This document shows positions 1 through 11,961 of a stretch of DNA of 64,000 bases, piece by piece (within the stretch, counting starts at the first letter, position 1; the number at the start of each line of letters is the position of its first letter). The DNA comes from Candidula unifasciata. Taxonomy: Eukaryota; Mollusca; Gastropoda; Stylommatophora; Geomitridae. The stretch spans positions 1,896,995-1,960,994 of the forward strand of contig CAJHNH020004602.1 in NCBI GenBank assembly GCA_905116865.2, given 5' to 3'. The notes below the pieces were generated by a model. The model was not told the origin of the DNA, made no database searches, and saw nothing but the letters and a program-made list of their open reading frames with translations. The position numbers and the translations under genes were made by a program.

Positions 1-324
1 GTATCGCATATATTTTCAAACACGATTCTCACGTATCGAACCTGAAGCAGCTTGTTGCGGACAAGATCGGGTAACCATTGATCGCCTGGCCAGCCATCTC
101 TGCTTCCTAGTGTTGTTGCTATCTCCGTTTCGCCTGCGTTTTTCTGTCTTTCCGTTTCACTGGCCTCTAGCGCTGTTCAAACTATTTTCTTAGGGGAACC
201 ATACAGTTTTATTACGTGTTTTTTTTTTAATCCTGAGTAAACCGGGGGTCATTAGACGTGGGTAAACATCACTCCACATTCACCAAATCCCACTAAGTGA
301 CGATGCTCCAATAGTTTGACACTA
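1..324. other. non-genic stretch, nothing recognised
   Basis: I see no reading frame with protein-like composition, no RNA gene and no repeat shared with the rest of the window. The right edge (313-324) is the left copy of the duplication flanking the SINE that follows. Confidence 0.5.
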
Positions 325-595
325 AAAATAAAAGTAAAAGACCCTTTTCCTTAAGGCGTGTAGGGCGTATAGGGCTAGACCTATATTTTTATAGACAATC
401 GGCACAAGATGGGTGATTTGGTCAGCATCACGCCGGCCGCCTCTACTTCCAGGGACTGCACCCGGTACCCACTCAAGGCTGGGTTGACCTGAGAGCCAAA
501 GTCATTTTTGAAAAAAAGTCCGGCTCCTTCAGACAGCGAACCCACGACCTTCCGATCCGCGGCGAGCGTCTAGCCGCTTCGCCACGGGGACTTCC
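325..595 (-). mobile_element. tRNA-derived SINE (group T1)
   Basis: Read on the minus strand, the element opens with a tRNA-like head: TGGCGAAGCGGC resembles an A box and GTGGGTTCGCTGTC a B box, about 35 bases apart. A ~200-bp body follows, ending in an AT-rich TATAAAAATATAGG segment. It lies between AGTTTGACACTA (313-324) and AGTTGACACTA (596-606), a near-perfect target-site duplication with one base missing. The 3' part recurs near 31.1-31.3 kb. SINEs are transcribed by RNA polymerase III and copied by LINE enzymes; this copy has no coding capacity. Confidence 0.75.
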
Positions 596-844
596 AGTTG
601 ACACTACAATGCCAGATTAATTAAAATAAATAAATTATATTCCATTCCATGGAAGTTGCGGTGGCCGAGTAGCTAGCACATCTGTCTGCTGGTCCTGAGT
701 TTTAACGAATATGATTGGGAAACTGGTTATAATAGCGGTGCTGGTGACGATGATGATATGGAATATAATAAGGATAATCACAATTATGATGGTGATTACG
801 ATGATGGTTGTGGTAAGGGAATGATGATGAAGACAAGTCATTGT

Positions 845-1075
845 GCCCCCCCCCCCCGGTCACAGATCACTTCCACCAACAGACAAGCTACCAGTCACAA
901 AACCGAGCTCAGAACACCGTAATTTTGAGACGTGAAAACCACTGCCTCCCCCCCCCCCCCCCCCCCCCCGGTCACAGATCACTTCCACCAACAGACAAGC
1001 TACCAGTCACAAAACCGAGCTCAGAACACCCTAATTTGAGACGTGAAAACCACTGCCTCCCCCCCCCCCCCCCCA
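845..1075. repeat. 112-bp tandem duplication with poly-C junctions
   Basis: Two copies of a 112-bp unit start with GGTCACAGATCACTTCC at 858 and 970 and are nearly identical. Each is preceded by a long C run (about 847-857, 949-969, 1059-1072). The poly-C blocks at both edges suggest slippage or unequal exchange at homopolymers. The short frame running through it is a by-product. Confidence 0.85.
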
Positions 1076-1747
1076 CTCCAGAGTTCCTCAACTCACTCCT
1101 CTATCTGCTGTCCACGAACTCCTCCCGGGCATCATTGATCATGGTTTTAGTTGGTACTGACCCCTACAGGCCTCGTCACTTAACTTAACGCAAATAACCG
1201 CATTTTCCGTGATTGTTACCCAGCATTTTCCAATCTACTTGTCCGTATTGAACATCGCAGTGGCTAGAGATGGCCGCTCTGGTAAGACGGCCGCGGGGAG
1301 GTGCCAGTCCAAAGACAGTTGATGATGGAGGCCACAGCGAGGGCTGGGTTAGGGTTAAGGCGGAAGGAGTTTACAATGTTAGGATGTTTACCACACAAAA
1401 ATAAAAAAAAGTGGGGGAGGCATTAGGTTGTGAAGGCAGAAGGGAGAGAGGGTGAGGTGAAAACAGTTCTGCGGTGTGAAAATAAGAGTCGGGGCCAGAA
1501 AATTGAGAAATCTGAGCAATTCGAGTCTGTCTGTGAAAATGGGAATGTATAAATGGAATGTGGGTTACGAAGAAAGACGTAAACATTTTTCAGATCTACG
1601 TCCCACGTCTTTCTGGTGATTTAAGATTTATTGCGCATATATAGTTAACAGAACATGAAATATTTTAGTCATAAATTTCAAGCCACCCAACTAGACTACA
1701 GGTTTCAAAGTCTGCCTAATATGGGACACAATTATCTGTTGTTTTAA
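1076..1747. other. non-genic stretch
   Basis: No coding frame or repeat is recognised. Two adjacent telomere-like TTAGGG/TTAAGG hexamers near 1348-1362 are too few to be meaningful. Confidence 0.45.
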
Positions 1748-1905
1748 AGCCTCAGCCCAGCTGTCATCGGGGTTACCCTAATTATAACCTAAAGGTTGAA
1801 CGGAGGTTCTGGGACTTGCGCCAGAAGGTTTGTCATCCAAATGATGGCACTTTGTGTCACCGTGTGTTTATCGCTGGTTGTGCGATTCTGGTGGGTTTGA
1901 ACGCT
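1748..1905 (+). mobile_element. C-family retroposon, highly diverged copy
   Basis: It shares with the better C copies the block GGTTCTGGGAC, then ATGATGGCACTTTGTGTCAC, then GTGTTTATCGCT and a final TGGTGGG. The head and tail are eroded, so this is one of the oldest copies here. A second weak trace, with GGTTAAACGG and CCGGGACTTGTG, lies around 1970-2005. Confidence 0.55.
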
Positions 1906-2583
1906 ACTCACCCGACTACAGCTTACTTAGGAACCCTTTGTGGTGCTCCAAAATAACTATGCTGTATGACTATAAGGTTAAACGGAGTATCCGGGACTTG
2001 TGGCTGATTAATTACCGTCCTTAATATGAACGGGAAAACTTAAGGGGGGGGGATAGGGGGGGATAGGGGTGGGGGGGTAGGTCTACTAAATAATTGAATA
2101 CGCTATAGACTTTGGTATACGTCCTCTGGATTGAGAGGAATGACCACGTCATGTATGGAGCCAAGAGAGTGATGTATGCCACTGATGGTGAGTAGTGTCA
2201 GTTCGCCCTGGTGTCACCCAAAGGAAATCAGATCACACACCCCAAGGAAAGAAAGCTGCCTCTCGCCCAAAAGTCCCAGGCCCCATAAATCTTAATTACC
2301 TCCCCTTGGTTCCTGTTGGGAAACGTCTGGAGCGGGAGTGAAATTACCTCCCCTGGGAGATGAACTTTCAATCCTGAGTCCTGCTACAAAAGTTTGTCTC
2401 ATTTTTATTTTCATTATTTTGTTTCTGAATCATCTGTAATGGATCTAGTTACCCATCAGGATGAAAAACATGTATTTGCTCTGTAGTATTTATGTCAATG
2501 TCGGTAATGTATTAATGTGTATTGATTTCCCTTGTTTGTTAAATCCTGATAATGGTGTACAGTATCCCAGAGCTTTCCAACTT
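1906..2583. other. non-genic stretch with G-rich patch
   Basis: There is no recognisable gene. At about 2044-2083 several runs of five or more G are separated by ATA or T, a sequence able to form G-quadruplexes. The rest is unremarkable. Confidence 0.45.
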
Positions 2584-2593
2584 TCCATGTTGG

Positions 2594-2847
2594 TAAATTG
2601 CCTACACTTAAATTTAGCATATGCTAGGTGTTTCGTCCTTTTTAGGGCGAAATTCTTTGTTATTTGAAGCCCCACCCTGGCTTTTGCCAGGGGCCGCAAT
2701 ATAGGCAGGCCATACATATGGCCAAATGTCTGAACGCGGTTTCTGGGACCTCTCCACGACGATCCTCATCCGCATGGTGGCACATTGTGTCATCGGGTGT
2801 TTATCGCTTGACTGATGTCCTGGTGGGGTAGAAAGTCAGTCAGTCAG
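2594..2847 (+). mobile_element. C-family retroposon with AGTC tail
   Basis: A well-preserved copy. The conserved part runs from CGTCCTTTTTAGGGCG (stem-loop I) through CCCTGGCTTTTGCCAGGG (stem-loop II) to a GTCAGTCAGTCAG tail. The 10-bp TTCCATGTTG occurs on both sides (2584-2593 and 2848-2857), consistent with target-site duplication. If that is the true border, about 37 bases precede stem-loop I. No A or B boxes and no coding potential are visible. Confidence 0.7.
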
Positions 2848-2857
2848 TTCCATGTTG

Positions 2858-3246
2858 CTCTCACACATTTTAAACACTATCATTTGGCGACACAATAATT
2901 CAGTCTACTAGTCCAGTGGGTCTCAAACGTACGCTTACATACCGACACGGGAGCAATCCTCAAGTGATTTGAGGGTATAGTTAACTAAACTTCTCATAAA
3001 CATTAAAAAAAAAAAAAAAAAACATGCATCTAAACAGTTCTATTTATCGCATTCAAATACATTAAATTCGCACTTTTTTTCTTCTTTTCCAAAGTATTCA
3101 AATGGCTTTAAGGCTATGTGTGCCGAGATTTTTTTTTTACATGGGTGCCGCGGCCACAATAGTTTGAGAAACGCTGTTCTGGTCAATGGATTTATATGAA
3201 TAATTAGGCGTAACAATGTCGGTTGTAATGTTTTGTTTATTTGTGT
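2858..3246. other. non-genic stretch
   Basis: AT-rich DNA with an A run at 3004-3022 and T runs near 3075 and 3130. Nothing is recognised. Confidence 0.4.
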
Positions 3247-3415
3247 AAAGTCCCACCCTGTCTGTTGCTGGGGGCCCTAATATAACCTAACCTATGGGTT
3301 TAACGGGGTTTCTCGGTCATGTCCTAGGGTGATTTTTATCCGAATGGTGGCACTTTGTGTTACCAGGTGTTTATCGATCGGTGTGATGTCCTGGTGGGGC
3401 TGAAGTCAGTAGTCA
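3247..3415 (+). mobile_element. C-family retroposon, diverged
   Basis: It starts within stem-loop II (CCCTGTCTGTTGCTGGGG) and keeps GAATGGTGGCACTTTGTGT and GTGTTTATCG, ending GAAGTCAGTAGTCA. The 5' hairpin is missing, so the copy is truncated or eroded at the head. Confidence 0.65.
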
Positions 3416-3601
3416 ATGAAATCTAAACCACCAACATTGGTCTCCATCTTACTTCGTTACTGTATTTTTCTGCTCCATTATAACTTTGCGGAAGGGCTTT
3501 CTGGTGGAACGGCGTTTCTGGAATTTGTAGTTGCTGGATTCTTATCTTTGAGATGGGAAGGTAAAACAACAACAACAACACACACATACACAAAGTTTTC
3601 T

Positions 3602-3850
3602 TAATAAAAGAATATGTAATACCCCCGCATGGGTTCTGGGGTCACTGTGTGAAAACGGAGTGGGTGGGGGGGGGGGAGGGGGAGGGGGAATATTCCCACA
3701 ACCTTTCCCCAAAAAGCATGCTGCAAATGTCGACACACTGGGGCCTTCCTTTGAGTTCGAAGTGCATCCTCCTGAGAGGCCGGGAGCCAATAGTCTACAT
3801 ACATTTACGCGACATTTGTCAAACTGATAAGCAATCAACACTCTAGTTCT
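3602..3850 (+). mobile_element. B-family retroposon, partial
   Basis: In the head-to-tail orientation of family B it shows CATGGGTTCTGGGGTCAC, then the GACTTCGAAGTGCATC-type block (here GAGTTCGAAGTGCATC), GAGGCCGGGAGCCAATAGTC, and ends near CAACACTCTAGTTCTG. The GAA tail is lost. A (G)n-rich insertion lies at 3661-3690. Confidence 0.7.
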
Positions 3851-3869
3851 GAAGCAAGACTAAGCATGC

Positions 3870-4152
3870 CCACATATATGCCCATGGATGTTCCCATTCA
3901 TATGCAAATAGATAAGCCCATTGATATGCTCATAGATATGCCCCTAGATGTGCCCAGAGATATGCCTGTAGATATACCTTAAATATGCCTAGATATATTC
4001 ATAGATATGCTAACAGATATGCCCCTAAATATGCCCCAAAAATGCCAGTATATATGCCCATATATATGTCACTATATATACCCTAAATATACCCTATATA
4101 TGCCCTTATATATGCTCCTAAATATACCTTTAGATATACTTATATATATGCA
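3870..4152 (+). repeat. degenerate short tandem repeat (ATATGCCC type)
   Basis: About 20 imperfect units of 12-16 bp built on ATAGATATGCCC and ATATATGCCC follow one another, drifting to ATATACCC towards the right. The ORF reading (MPLNMPQKC...) is only a translation of the repeat. Confidence 0.8.
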
Positions 4153-4740
4153 TGTCAGTGAGTCAGGTGCCATCTCCACAATGAAGGTTGGCTGCAACAG
4201 ATCTCCAACACGCTCTATCTCTTGTCTAAATTGTACACTCTCTCAGATTGCTGTTCGTTCGTCTCTTGGTATTATCCTCCCACCTGTATCGTTGTCTATC
4301 GCTTGATCTTTTACCTTCGACGTTTTTAACCAGAATGGTCTTTACAAGAAAGTTGGATGGTCAAGCTTTTGCACTTCCCTTCTTCTTTATTTTTTTTTTC
4401 TTTGCCTCTCAGCGTCTTTCAGTCTTTCCAATGTGTTAATGTGTTGTTTATCTCTCTAGTTGTCAACAATTTTCGCACCTTACTGAAGAAAGTTTTAGCC
4501 ATTCCTTTTCTTTTCTTGATTTCTTTTTCACTCTGTAATTATCTGTTACTACGTTTTCCAAAACAGGAGAAATTTATTACTTGTTCTTATGTCTCCCAGT
4601 TTACTGTAATGTTCACTCCTGGTCTCTCCTTCCTATTGTTAATTACAATAGTTTTCATTTCGGAGATGGGCGGGGAGGCCACTCCTCCTTCACCGTTATT
4701 TACCCAAATATTTATGAAGGTTTATTGATTGTTTTTACCC
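4153..4740. other. non-genic, pyrimidine-rich
   Basis: A T/C-rich stretch with short overlapping frames rich in Phe, Leu and Ser, which is what pyrimidine-rich DNA gives by chance. No gene recognised. Confidence 0.4.
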
Positions 4741-4876
4741 AAGACACAAATGTGGATGAGGATCGCCCGTGGAGAGATCCCAGAATCAGAGTTTGGCCAT
4801 TAGACCATATTTATGGCAGAGCTATATTGCGGCCCCTGGCAAGAGCCAGAGTAGGGCTTCTGAAAAAGAAGATTTG
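4741..4876 (-). mobile_element. C-family retroposon, truncated
   Basis: The minus-strand element holds GGCTCTTGCCAGGGGCCGCA and the GGATGAGGATC complement. It lacks the AGTC tail and the 5' hairpin. It lies about 40 bp from another C copy in the same orientation. Confidence 0.75.
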
Positions 4877-4916
4877 CATTCCACAAGTGGTAGTGTCAAA
4901 TATAGTGTGAATGCTC

Positions 4917-5128
4917 GGACTGACTGACTTTCTACCCCACCAGGACATCACATAAACACCCGATGACACACAGTGCCACCATGCGGATGAGGATCACCGT
5001 GGAGAGGTCCCAGAAACCGCGTTCAGACAATTGGCCATATTGATGGCCTGCCTATTTTGCGGCCCCTGGCAAAAGCCAGAGTGGGGCTTCAAATACGAAA
5101 AAATTACGTCCTGAAAAGGACGTAAGTA
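4917..5128 (-). mobile_element. C-family retroposon, near full length
   Basis: On the minus strand it runs from a perfect ACGTCC/GGACGT stem-loop, through GGCTTTTGCCAGGGGCCGCA, to an AGTCAGTC tail at 4917-4926. AATGCTC occurs just outside both ends (about 4911-4917 and 5148-5154), a possible short target-site duplication. Confidence 0.8.
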
Positions 5129-5914
5129 AGGAATAATAAAGGTCTAAATGCTCTTCGTAAAACCCGACTAATCAGATGTTTGTTGAAATCAGATGTGTTG
5201 AGAAAAAAAAAAGTTTCAGGTATCACAGCCTCGTTGTAAACCACAACATAACGTTCCTCCCACCTTTCAAGTGTGAAGGTATGAGAAACAGTGACTTTTG
5301 CTTGACACATTCGACCCACTTCAGGCATTAGTCGACTCGAGCCTTTCCAACTATAAAGACCTCAAGCACTTTTATTTTGTCAGTTATCAGCATTATCTCC
5401 CTTACCCTTACTGTATAATGCGTGCCTTTTTATTTATCTCCCTTTGTCCGTTCATTTTATTATTTATACAATTCGCAGTCTTCGTTTAGTTTTTATTATT
5501 TTCCACTCATTAATTTCCCTCTATTTTTGGCTGTCAGCAACAGAATAGAATGAAAAAAGCCAATAATCCTTTTCCTTCAACTCCCTCCTCCCCGTGGTCC
5601 GTCTTTCAACCCCCGCCTCAATTAACAAAGTGCCTCCCTCTGTTTCCATTGAGCCTCAGGAGATTTCAAAAGTGTCAGTGGAAAATTCTATTTGAGTTCT
5701 GACTGACACGAGTAAACTGACATCTGGCGACAACACAGGACTTGATCTCTTCCCCGATTTCTTGTTAAGGCAATCAGACTGCCGCAGCAGATCCCTGAGT
5801 TAGTGTTGGTCGAGTTCTAGTGCCCGCCATTTCTTCATTGTGATTCGAGTTAATTACTGCACAATAGCACACAGATTATCGTATCCACTCCTCCTTCATT
5901 ACGTCCTTCTCCTG
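5129..5914. other. non-genic stretch with a recurring short motif
   Basis: No gene recognised. Around 5225-5255 the sequence CAGCCTCGTTGTAAACCACAA resembles 25785-25810 and 45530-45560 (...TATAAACCACAACAC...), so it may be the 3' end of another dispersed repeat. The pyrimidine-rich right part leads into the (TTC)n tract. Confidence 0.4.
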
Positions 5915-6088
5915 TCTTCTTCTTCTTCTTCTTCTTCTTCTTCTTCTTCTTCTTCTTCTTCTTCTTCTTCTTCTTCTTCTTCTTCTGCTTCTTTTTCTTC
6001 TTTTTCTTCTTCTTTTTTCGTCTTCTTCTTCTTCTTCTTCTTCTTCTTCTTCTTCTTCTTCTTCTTCTTCTTCTTCTTCTTCTTCTTT
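5915..6088 (+). repeat. (TTC)n microsatellite, ~170 bp
   Basis: An almost pure TTC tract with one interruption (GCTTCTTTTTC..., 5988-6020). It is polypurine/polypyrimidine DNA, able to form triplexes. No B element is seen directly beside it, unlike the tract at 32.47 kb. Confidence 0.95.
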
Positions 6089-6354
6089 ATGTCCTCTCTT
6101 CCTCCCCCGTCTCTTCCTTCCCTTTTTTGCCAACCCTCCTATCCTACTCACATTTCCTCAACCCCCCCCCCCCCCCTCGCCCCTCCCTTTTTTACCAACA
6201 CCTCAGACGCATTTGTGCATTTATTCTGTTCCTCTGACAAAATTCTAGGGAGTCTAAGCGTCTCCTGAATTAGGTATAGTTTTTTTTTCAAAATGTATGT
6301 ATATGGTTACACATTTCATATGATGTTTATATTACTGATATGTATTTGCAGATA

Positions 6355-6443
6355 TGCGCATAATAATAATAATAACAATCGTGTGGATAATAATAATAAT
6401 AATAAAAGTGATTATAATAATAATGATAATTGTGATGAGAATG

Positions 6444-6503
<60 letters not shown>
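6355..6503 (+). repeat. (AAT)n microsatellite
   Basis: An interrupted array of AAT/TAA triplets, pure in the last ~65 bp (6440-6503). The Asn-rich frame across it is an artefact. Confidence 0.95.
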
Positions 6504-6504
<1 letters not shown>

Positions 6505-7144
6505 GGACTGTTTAAACGTCATGCCTAAGACCTGAGACAATCCTCCCCCCCCCCTTCCCCAAGAGAGGTTGGCCTCTCTCCCTCTTTCGAGGCCCCCTTT
6601 CGAGACCCCCCCCCCTAATGCCCCCTCCCAAGGCTTTATTAAATGCAGGCGCCATTGGTACTGTTATTGTTATTGCCATTCTGTTGCTGTCTTTTGGAAG
6701 TAAAAGAAATGACGAGTGAATATCCAGTCTGGCCAGCGATGTCTGTGTTCCTGGCATCGACCCCTGTCTAGGAGCCTCTCTGGTCCTTCCATTACTCATC
6801 AAGTCCCCTGAGACTGGCCAGTCTTCAGTGTGTACAAGGTCCCATCCTGGTGTTTCCGGGCCAACATCGGGGGGAAACACGCCGGGGTGTACTCTACAAC
6901 CGAGTGTCTGAAATCTGCTTCCGCCATTATTTCAGTTGGTAGACAATTTGATGTCGTCAGTGCTTTCTGTGGCCGCTGTTGATCTGGCCAATGATTAAGT
7001 TATTTTACTTTGTGGTCTCTTAGCACTTTTGTTTCGGGGGAATTTAAGCTGTTCTTGTCGTTATTAGGGTGGGTTGGTTACAGTTAGTGCGGGGATAGAG
7101 AACTGCGTTATTTTTAAACGGAAAAATGTGGGGAGGGGGGGGGG

Positions 7145-7201
<57 letters not shown>

Positions 7202-7894
7202 CGAGAGAGAGAAGGGGGGGGGGAACAGATAGAGTTAACGAATGAACTTTATTTCCGACCAACTGAGACATTGGGCACGCAGACCCGTCTGACAAAAAAT
7301 ATTTTAAAATACTTATCTGTCACATGGTAACTGTATGTTATAAACGAAGCATGTTATGTTCATATGTCAAAATTCAAAGTGTGAATGTTGCGTGAAAATG
7401 CAAAAGTATGGATGACAAATGCACACCGTCAAATACATAGCGCAGGCAAATATACATAGATGGTGCAACGTCGCTGTAGCTACGGAGTTGCGTGCGAACG
7501 GCGACACAGGCGGACAGTTTCTTATCAGCTGTCCGTACTAGTGGCAGAGCACTTATGGTTTATAACCGTTTGCATTGACGCTGGTTCACATCTTCCGATT
7601 TTACCTTTTTACCTTTTCACATATACAAAAATCACACAGACACTGCACACTCATACACAAAACAGACACATAGACATACACAAACACAACACATAGACAA
7701 CATACACAGAGACCTAGCACACACCCAGACAAATCAACACACACACACACATACATGCACTAATACAACACAAACCCACAGACACAATACACTCACAGAG
7801 GCAGTACGCTGACGCACGCACACACACACACACACACTTGCACATACACGGATATGGAGACAATTCCAAATACTGACACATGTTGAGACACACA
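6504..7894. other. non-genic stretch with (GA)n and CA-rich parts
   Basis: It contains C runs (6545-6620), a (GA)n microsatellite at 7149-7212 flanked by G runs, and a cryptically simple ACAC-rich segment from about 7620 to 7870. No gene or shared element recognised at 6620-7080 or 7240-7600. Confidence 0.5.
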
Positions 7895-9830
7895 GAGAGT
7901 CCCACACAGCCGGAGAGTTTTACTCAAACACAGAGACAGACACACAGAGAGTCCCACACAGCCGGAGAGTTTTACTCAAACACAGAGACAGACACACAGA
8001 GAGTCCCACACAGCCGGAGAGTTTTACTCAAACACCGAGACAGACACACAAAGAGTCCCACACAGCCGGAGAGTTTTACTCAAAACACCGAGACAACACA
8101 CAGAGACAGACACACAGAGAGTCCCACACAGCCGGAGAGTTTTACTTAAACACAGAGACAGACACACAGAGAGTCCCACACAGCCGGAGAGTTTTGCTCA
8201 AACACCGAGACAGACACACAGAGAGTCCCACACAGTCGGAGAGTTTTACTCAAACACCGAGACAGACACACAGAGAGTCCCACACAGCCGGAGAGTTTTA
8301 CTCAAACACCGAGACAGACACACAGAGAGTCCCACACAGCCGGAGAGTTTTACTCAAACACCGAGACAGACACACAGAGAGTCCCACACAGCCGGAGTGT
8401 TTTACTCAAACACCGAGACAGACACACAGAGAGTCCCACACAGCCGGAGAGTTTTACTCAAACTCAGAGACAGACACACAGAGAGTCCCACACAGCCGGA
8501 GAGTTTTACACAAACACCGTGACAGACACACAGAGAGTCCCACACAGCCGGAGAGTTTTACTCAAACACCGAGACAGACACACAGAGAGTCCCACACAGC
8601 CGGAGAGTTTTACACAAACACCGAGACAGACACACAGAGAGTCCCACACAGCCGGAGAGTTTTACTCAAACACCGAGACAGACACACAGAGAGTCACACA
8701 CAGCCGGAGAGTTTTACTCAAACACAGAGACAGACACACAGAGAGTCCCACACAGCCGGAGAGTTTTACTCAAACACAGAGACAGACACACAGAGAGTCC
8801 CACACAGCCGGAGAGTTTTACTCAAACACAGAGACAGACACACAGAGAGTCCCACACAGCCGGAGAGTTTTACTCAAACACAGAGACAGACACACAGAGA
8901 GTCCCACACAGCCGGAGAGTTTTACTCAAACACAGAGACAGACACACAGAGAGTCCCACACAGCCGGAGAGTTTTACTCAAACACCGAGACAGACACACA
9001 GAGAGTCCCACACAGCCGGAGTGTTTTACTCAAACACAGAGACAGACACACAGAGAGTCCCACACAGCCGGAGAGTTTTACTCAAACTCAGAGACAGACA
9101 CACAGAGAGTCCCACACAGCCGGAGAGTTTTACACAAACACCGTGACAGACACACAGAGAGTCCCACACAGCCGGAGAGTTTTACTCAAACACCGAGACA
9201 GACACACAGAGAGTCCCACACAGCCGGAGAGTTTTACACAAACACCGAGACAGACACACAGAGAGTCCCACACAGCCGGAGAGTTTTACTCAAACACCGA
9301 GACAGACACACAGAGAGTCACACACAGCCGGAGAGTTTTACTCAAACACACAGAGACAGACACACAGAGAGTCCCACACAGCCGGAGAGTTTTACTCAAA
9401 CACAGAGACAGACACACAGAGAGTCCCACACAGCCGGAGAGTTTTACTCAAACACAGAGACAGACACACAGAGAGTCCCACACAGCCGGAGAGTTTTACT
9501 CAAACACAGAGACAGACACACAGAGAGTCCCACACAGCCGAAGAGTTTTACTCAAACACAGAGACAGACACACAGAGAGTTCCACACAGCCGGAGAGTTT
9601 TACTCAAACACAGAGACAGACACACAGAGAGTCCCACACAGCCGGAGAGTTTTACTCAAACACAGAGACAGACACATAGAGAGTCCCACACAGCCGGAGA
9701 GTTTTACTCAAACACAGAGACAGACACACAGAGAGTCCCACACAGCCGGAGAGTTTTACTCAAACACAGAGACAGACACACAGAGAGTCCTACACAGTCG
9801 GAGAGTTTTACTCAAACACAGAGACATACA
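7895..9830 (+). repeat. 52-bp minisatellite, ~37 copies, with 624-bp higher-order duplication
   Basis: The unit runs from AGAGAGTCCCACACAGCCGG through AGAGTTTTACTCAAACAC to (A/C)GAGACAGACACAC. Starts at 7901, 7953 and 8005 give a 52-bp period. Units differ mainly at AGAGACA versus CGAGACA. A variant series (GGAGTGTTTT at 8395, ACACAAACACCGTGAC at 8505, GAGAGTCACACAC at 8691) recurs exactly 624 bp (12 units) later. Because 52 is not a multiple of three and the unit has no stops, all forward frames stay open. The 549-codon frame begins at a TTG and is not a credible gene. Confidence 0.95.
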
Positions 9831-10471
9831 CACACAAGCATAAACATTATTACACGCATTTACATAGATACACGCATAGATACATTCACAGACATGCGAA
9901 CACATACTATACACGCATACACTCACTAATACACACAGACTTGACACATACACAATGCACACAGACACAACAGTCACATAGACAGCGCACATAAAGATAC
10001 AGCATAACTCAGGCAAATCAGCACATACCGAACTACACACTGACGCAATGTACACCCATAGACACAACACACTAATACAGCCACCTACGCACACTCATAC
10101 AGACACAGTGACAAATACCTTCACATATTTAGACACTGAAAGAGCCACGCAAGACGACGAGTCTCACGCAAACACGGAAACAGACACACATGCTCACATA
10201 CGAATACACACATAGACATAGAAATACACACAGTCGCATAAACAGACACACGCACACATATACACACCAGGCACATACAGACACAACCCATACATACAGA
10301 CACAACACACAAAGTACAACATATGCAGGCACACACACGCGCCTACAAACACAACAGACACGACTCACACCCAGACACTACACAAATAGAAGGTACACCA
10401 GCAGACAGGCACATGCAACAAAGGTACAGGCAATAAAGATACAGGACAAACTAACACATTAGCCAGACAAT
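9831..10471 (+). other. ACAC-rich cryptically simple DNA
   Basis: This continues the composition of the 52-bp array (ACACA, CAGACAC, CATACAC) without its period, like the segment left of the array (7620-7890). It may be decayed array or the substrate from which the array grew. No gene. Confidence 0.6.
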
Positions 10472-10550
10472 CAAAACGGCGGTGAACGCCATAGAACCAA
10501 AACGGCAGTGAACGTCATACAACCAAAACGGCGGTGAACGCTATACAACA
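10472..10550 (+). repeat. 26-bp tandem repeat, 3 copies
   Basis: Three copies of AAAACGGCGGTGAACGYCAT followed by AYARAAC, with single-base differences. Confidence 0.85.
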
Positions 10551-11660
10551 GGACGGTTACAGGAAGGCATGACCACAGCTCTGACTTGATGCATGACTCT
10601 AGTCATCATGTGAGATTGTGAAGCATGGCAGCATACGGTTACCGACATGGCACATGGTGATGATGATGTCCAGATCTGAATTGCGAAGACATACAGTGAG
10701 ACAGTTACTGAAAGAGAAGTACGCACTGAAGCAGACAAAAACCAGGAAAAACATTGTCGACAACAAGGGAAAACCGTTACATTAGTATGGCATGCCCAAT
10801 TTTATCACAAGTAAATCCCACGTTTTTATGCAGCAATTTACAATACTTGTTCCATTACTCTAGATAAGCCATATATAGACTTCTTGAACTAGGTTCTGAA
10901 CCTGACCCGCTTTGATGATAAGTTAATGCTCTACCTAGCACACCAACCTTATGAAGCTCATTTGTTAGTATAGACACATCCAAAATGGCGATAGGTTACC
11001 AATCACGTGACAGACAAGAGCAGTTCATTGATCACTAGGCCAGTCAATAAGAAGCCTCTATGAAGTTTGATTTTGGGTAGAAGGAAGGGGTGAGGAGGGC
11101 ATTGTTCCCGTACAGGCTTGGATCAATGATCCGCGGGTATGCGGCAAAGAACTTGGCCACAGGGTAGCCTGGACACAGAATCATTTGTCTCTTCCGGTGT
11201 CACCGCTTCCGCTTTTTGCTATCTCTTTTTTTTTTTTGTCACGAGGTCAAGGCTGGGAACATAATTTAGCCCGTGGAGCTAACAAGAATAATTGGTTTTA
11301 CGCATTAGCGGGGCAAGAAGCGGTGGCAACAGCTCGACTTGGCCAGATAATTCATGCCGAGAAGAAGGAGCAGCTAATTTAGCCTAAATTAATGACCTGT
11401 TTAAGCAAAGTTGTCCAACGACTCCTCTCTCTGTTATCAGATAACAAATCCTAGATTGATGATAACAACTTTCATGTTGGTGTTAGCTTTACGGCTTCAC
11501 TAGCAATACCAGTTTTCTTTCATGTGTTGTCTTTATTGCAGGCTTTTCCAGTTGGATGCATGCCCTTACTTTTTATCTTTCTCGTTATTTGTTTATTTTC
11601 CCAGAGCCCGGCTTTCTGTCGAATTTAGGAAAAGCATGAGGTGATCGAAAACAGCATCTT
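10551..11660. other. non-genic stretch
   Basis: About 1.1 kb without tandem structure, recognised elements or convincing coding frames. Short frames of 65 codons or fewer have no recognisable similarity. Confidence 0.4.
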
Positions 11661-11672
11661 GTCTCGGAAACT

Positions 11673-11961
11673 TCTTCTTCTTCTTCTTCGCGTTCACCAG
11701 CTGTACACTCTGGCTGTAAGTTCTGGTTGCTCGTCCACTACTAAACTGCAGTCCTGCTCCAGAACCTGAGTGTTGCGTGTGTATCAGTTTTACAGATCTC
11801 ATTATTTTGTATACAGACTGTTGGTTCCTTGCCTCTTCGGCAGATGCACTCCGACTTCAAAGGAAGCTCCCCAATTAGCCGACTCTTACGACATGCTTTT
11901 GGGGAGGCAGTGGGTCTATTCTTGTTTTCCCCACAATGGGGCCCCGGAAACCACACGGGGG
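11673..11961 (-). mobile_element. B-family retroposon, full length with target-site duplication
   Basis: This is the reference copy for family B, 289 bp. On the minus strand it starts near CCCCGTGTGGTTTCCGGGGC and runs through GGGGAAAACAAGAATAGACC, GAAGTCGGAGTGCATCTG and AGTGGACGAGCAACCAGAAC. It ends CCAGAGTGTACAGCTGGTGA plus a short (GAA)n tail. The perfect 12-bp GTCTCGGAAACT flanks it at 11661-11672 and 11962-11973. Microsatellite tail plus duplication fits LINE-mediated retroposition. No tRNA-type A or B box and no ORF is conserved between copies. Confidence 0.88.

Noticed and set aside
1340..1365. Telomeric repeat (TTAGGG)
   Set aside because: Only about two degenerate units in unrelated context; expected by chance.
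8194..9843. 549-codon frame as a repetitive protein gene
   Set aside because: It starts at a TTG inside the 52-bp repeat, and another forward frame is also open over 386 codons. Since 52 is not a multiple of three, each frame reads the same units in rotating phase. DNA repetition explains the openness.
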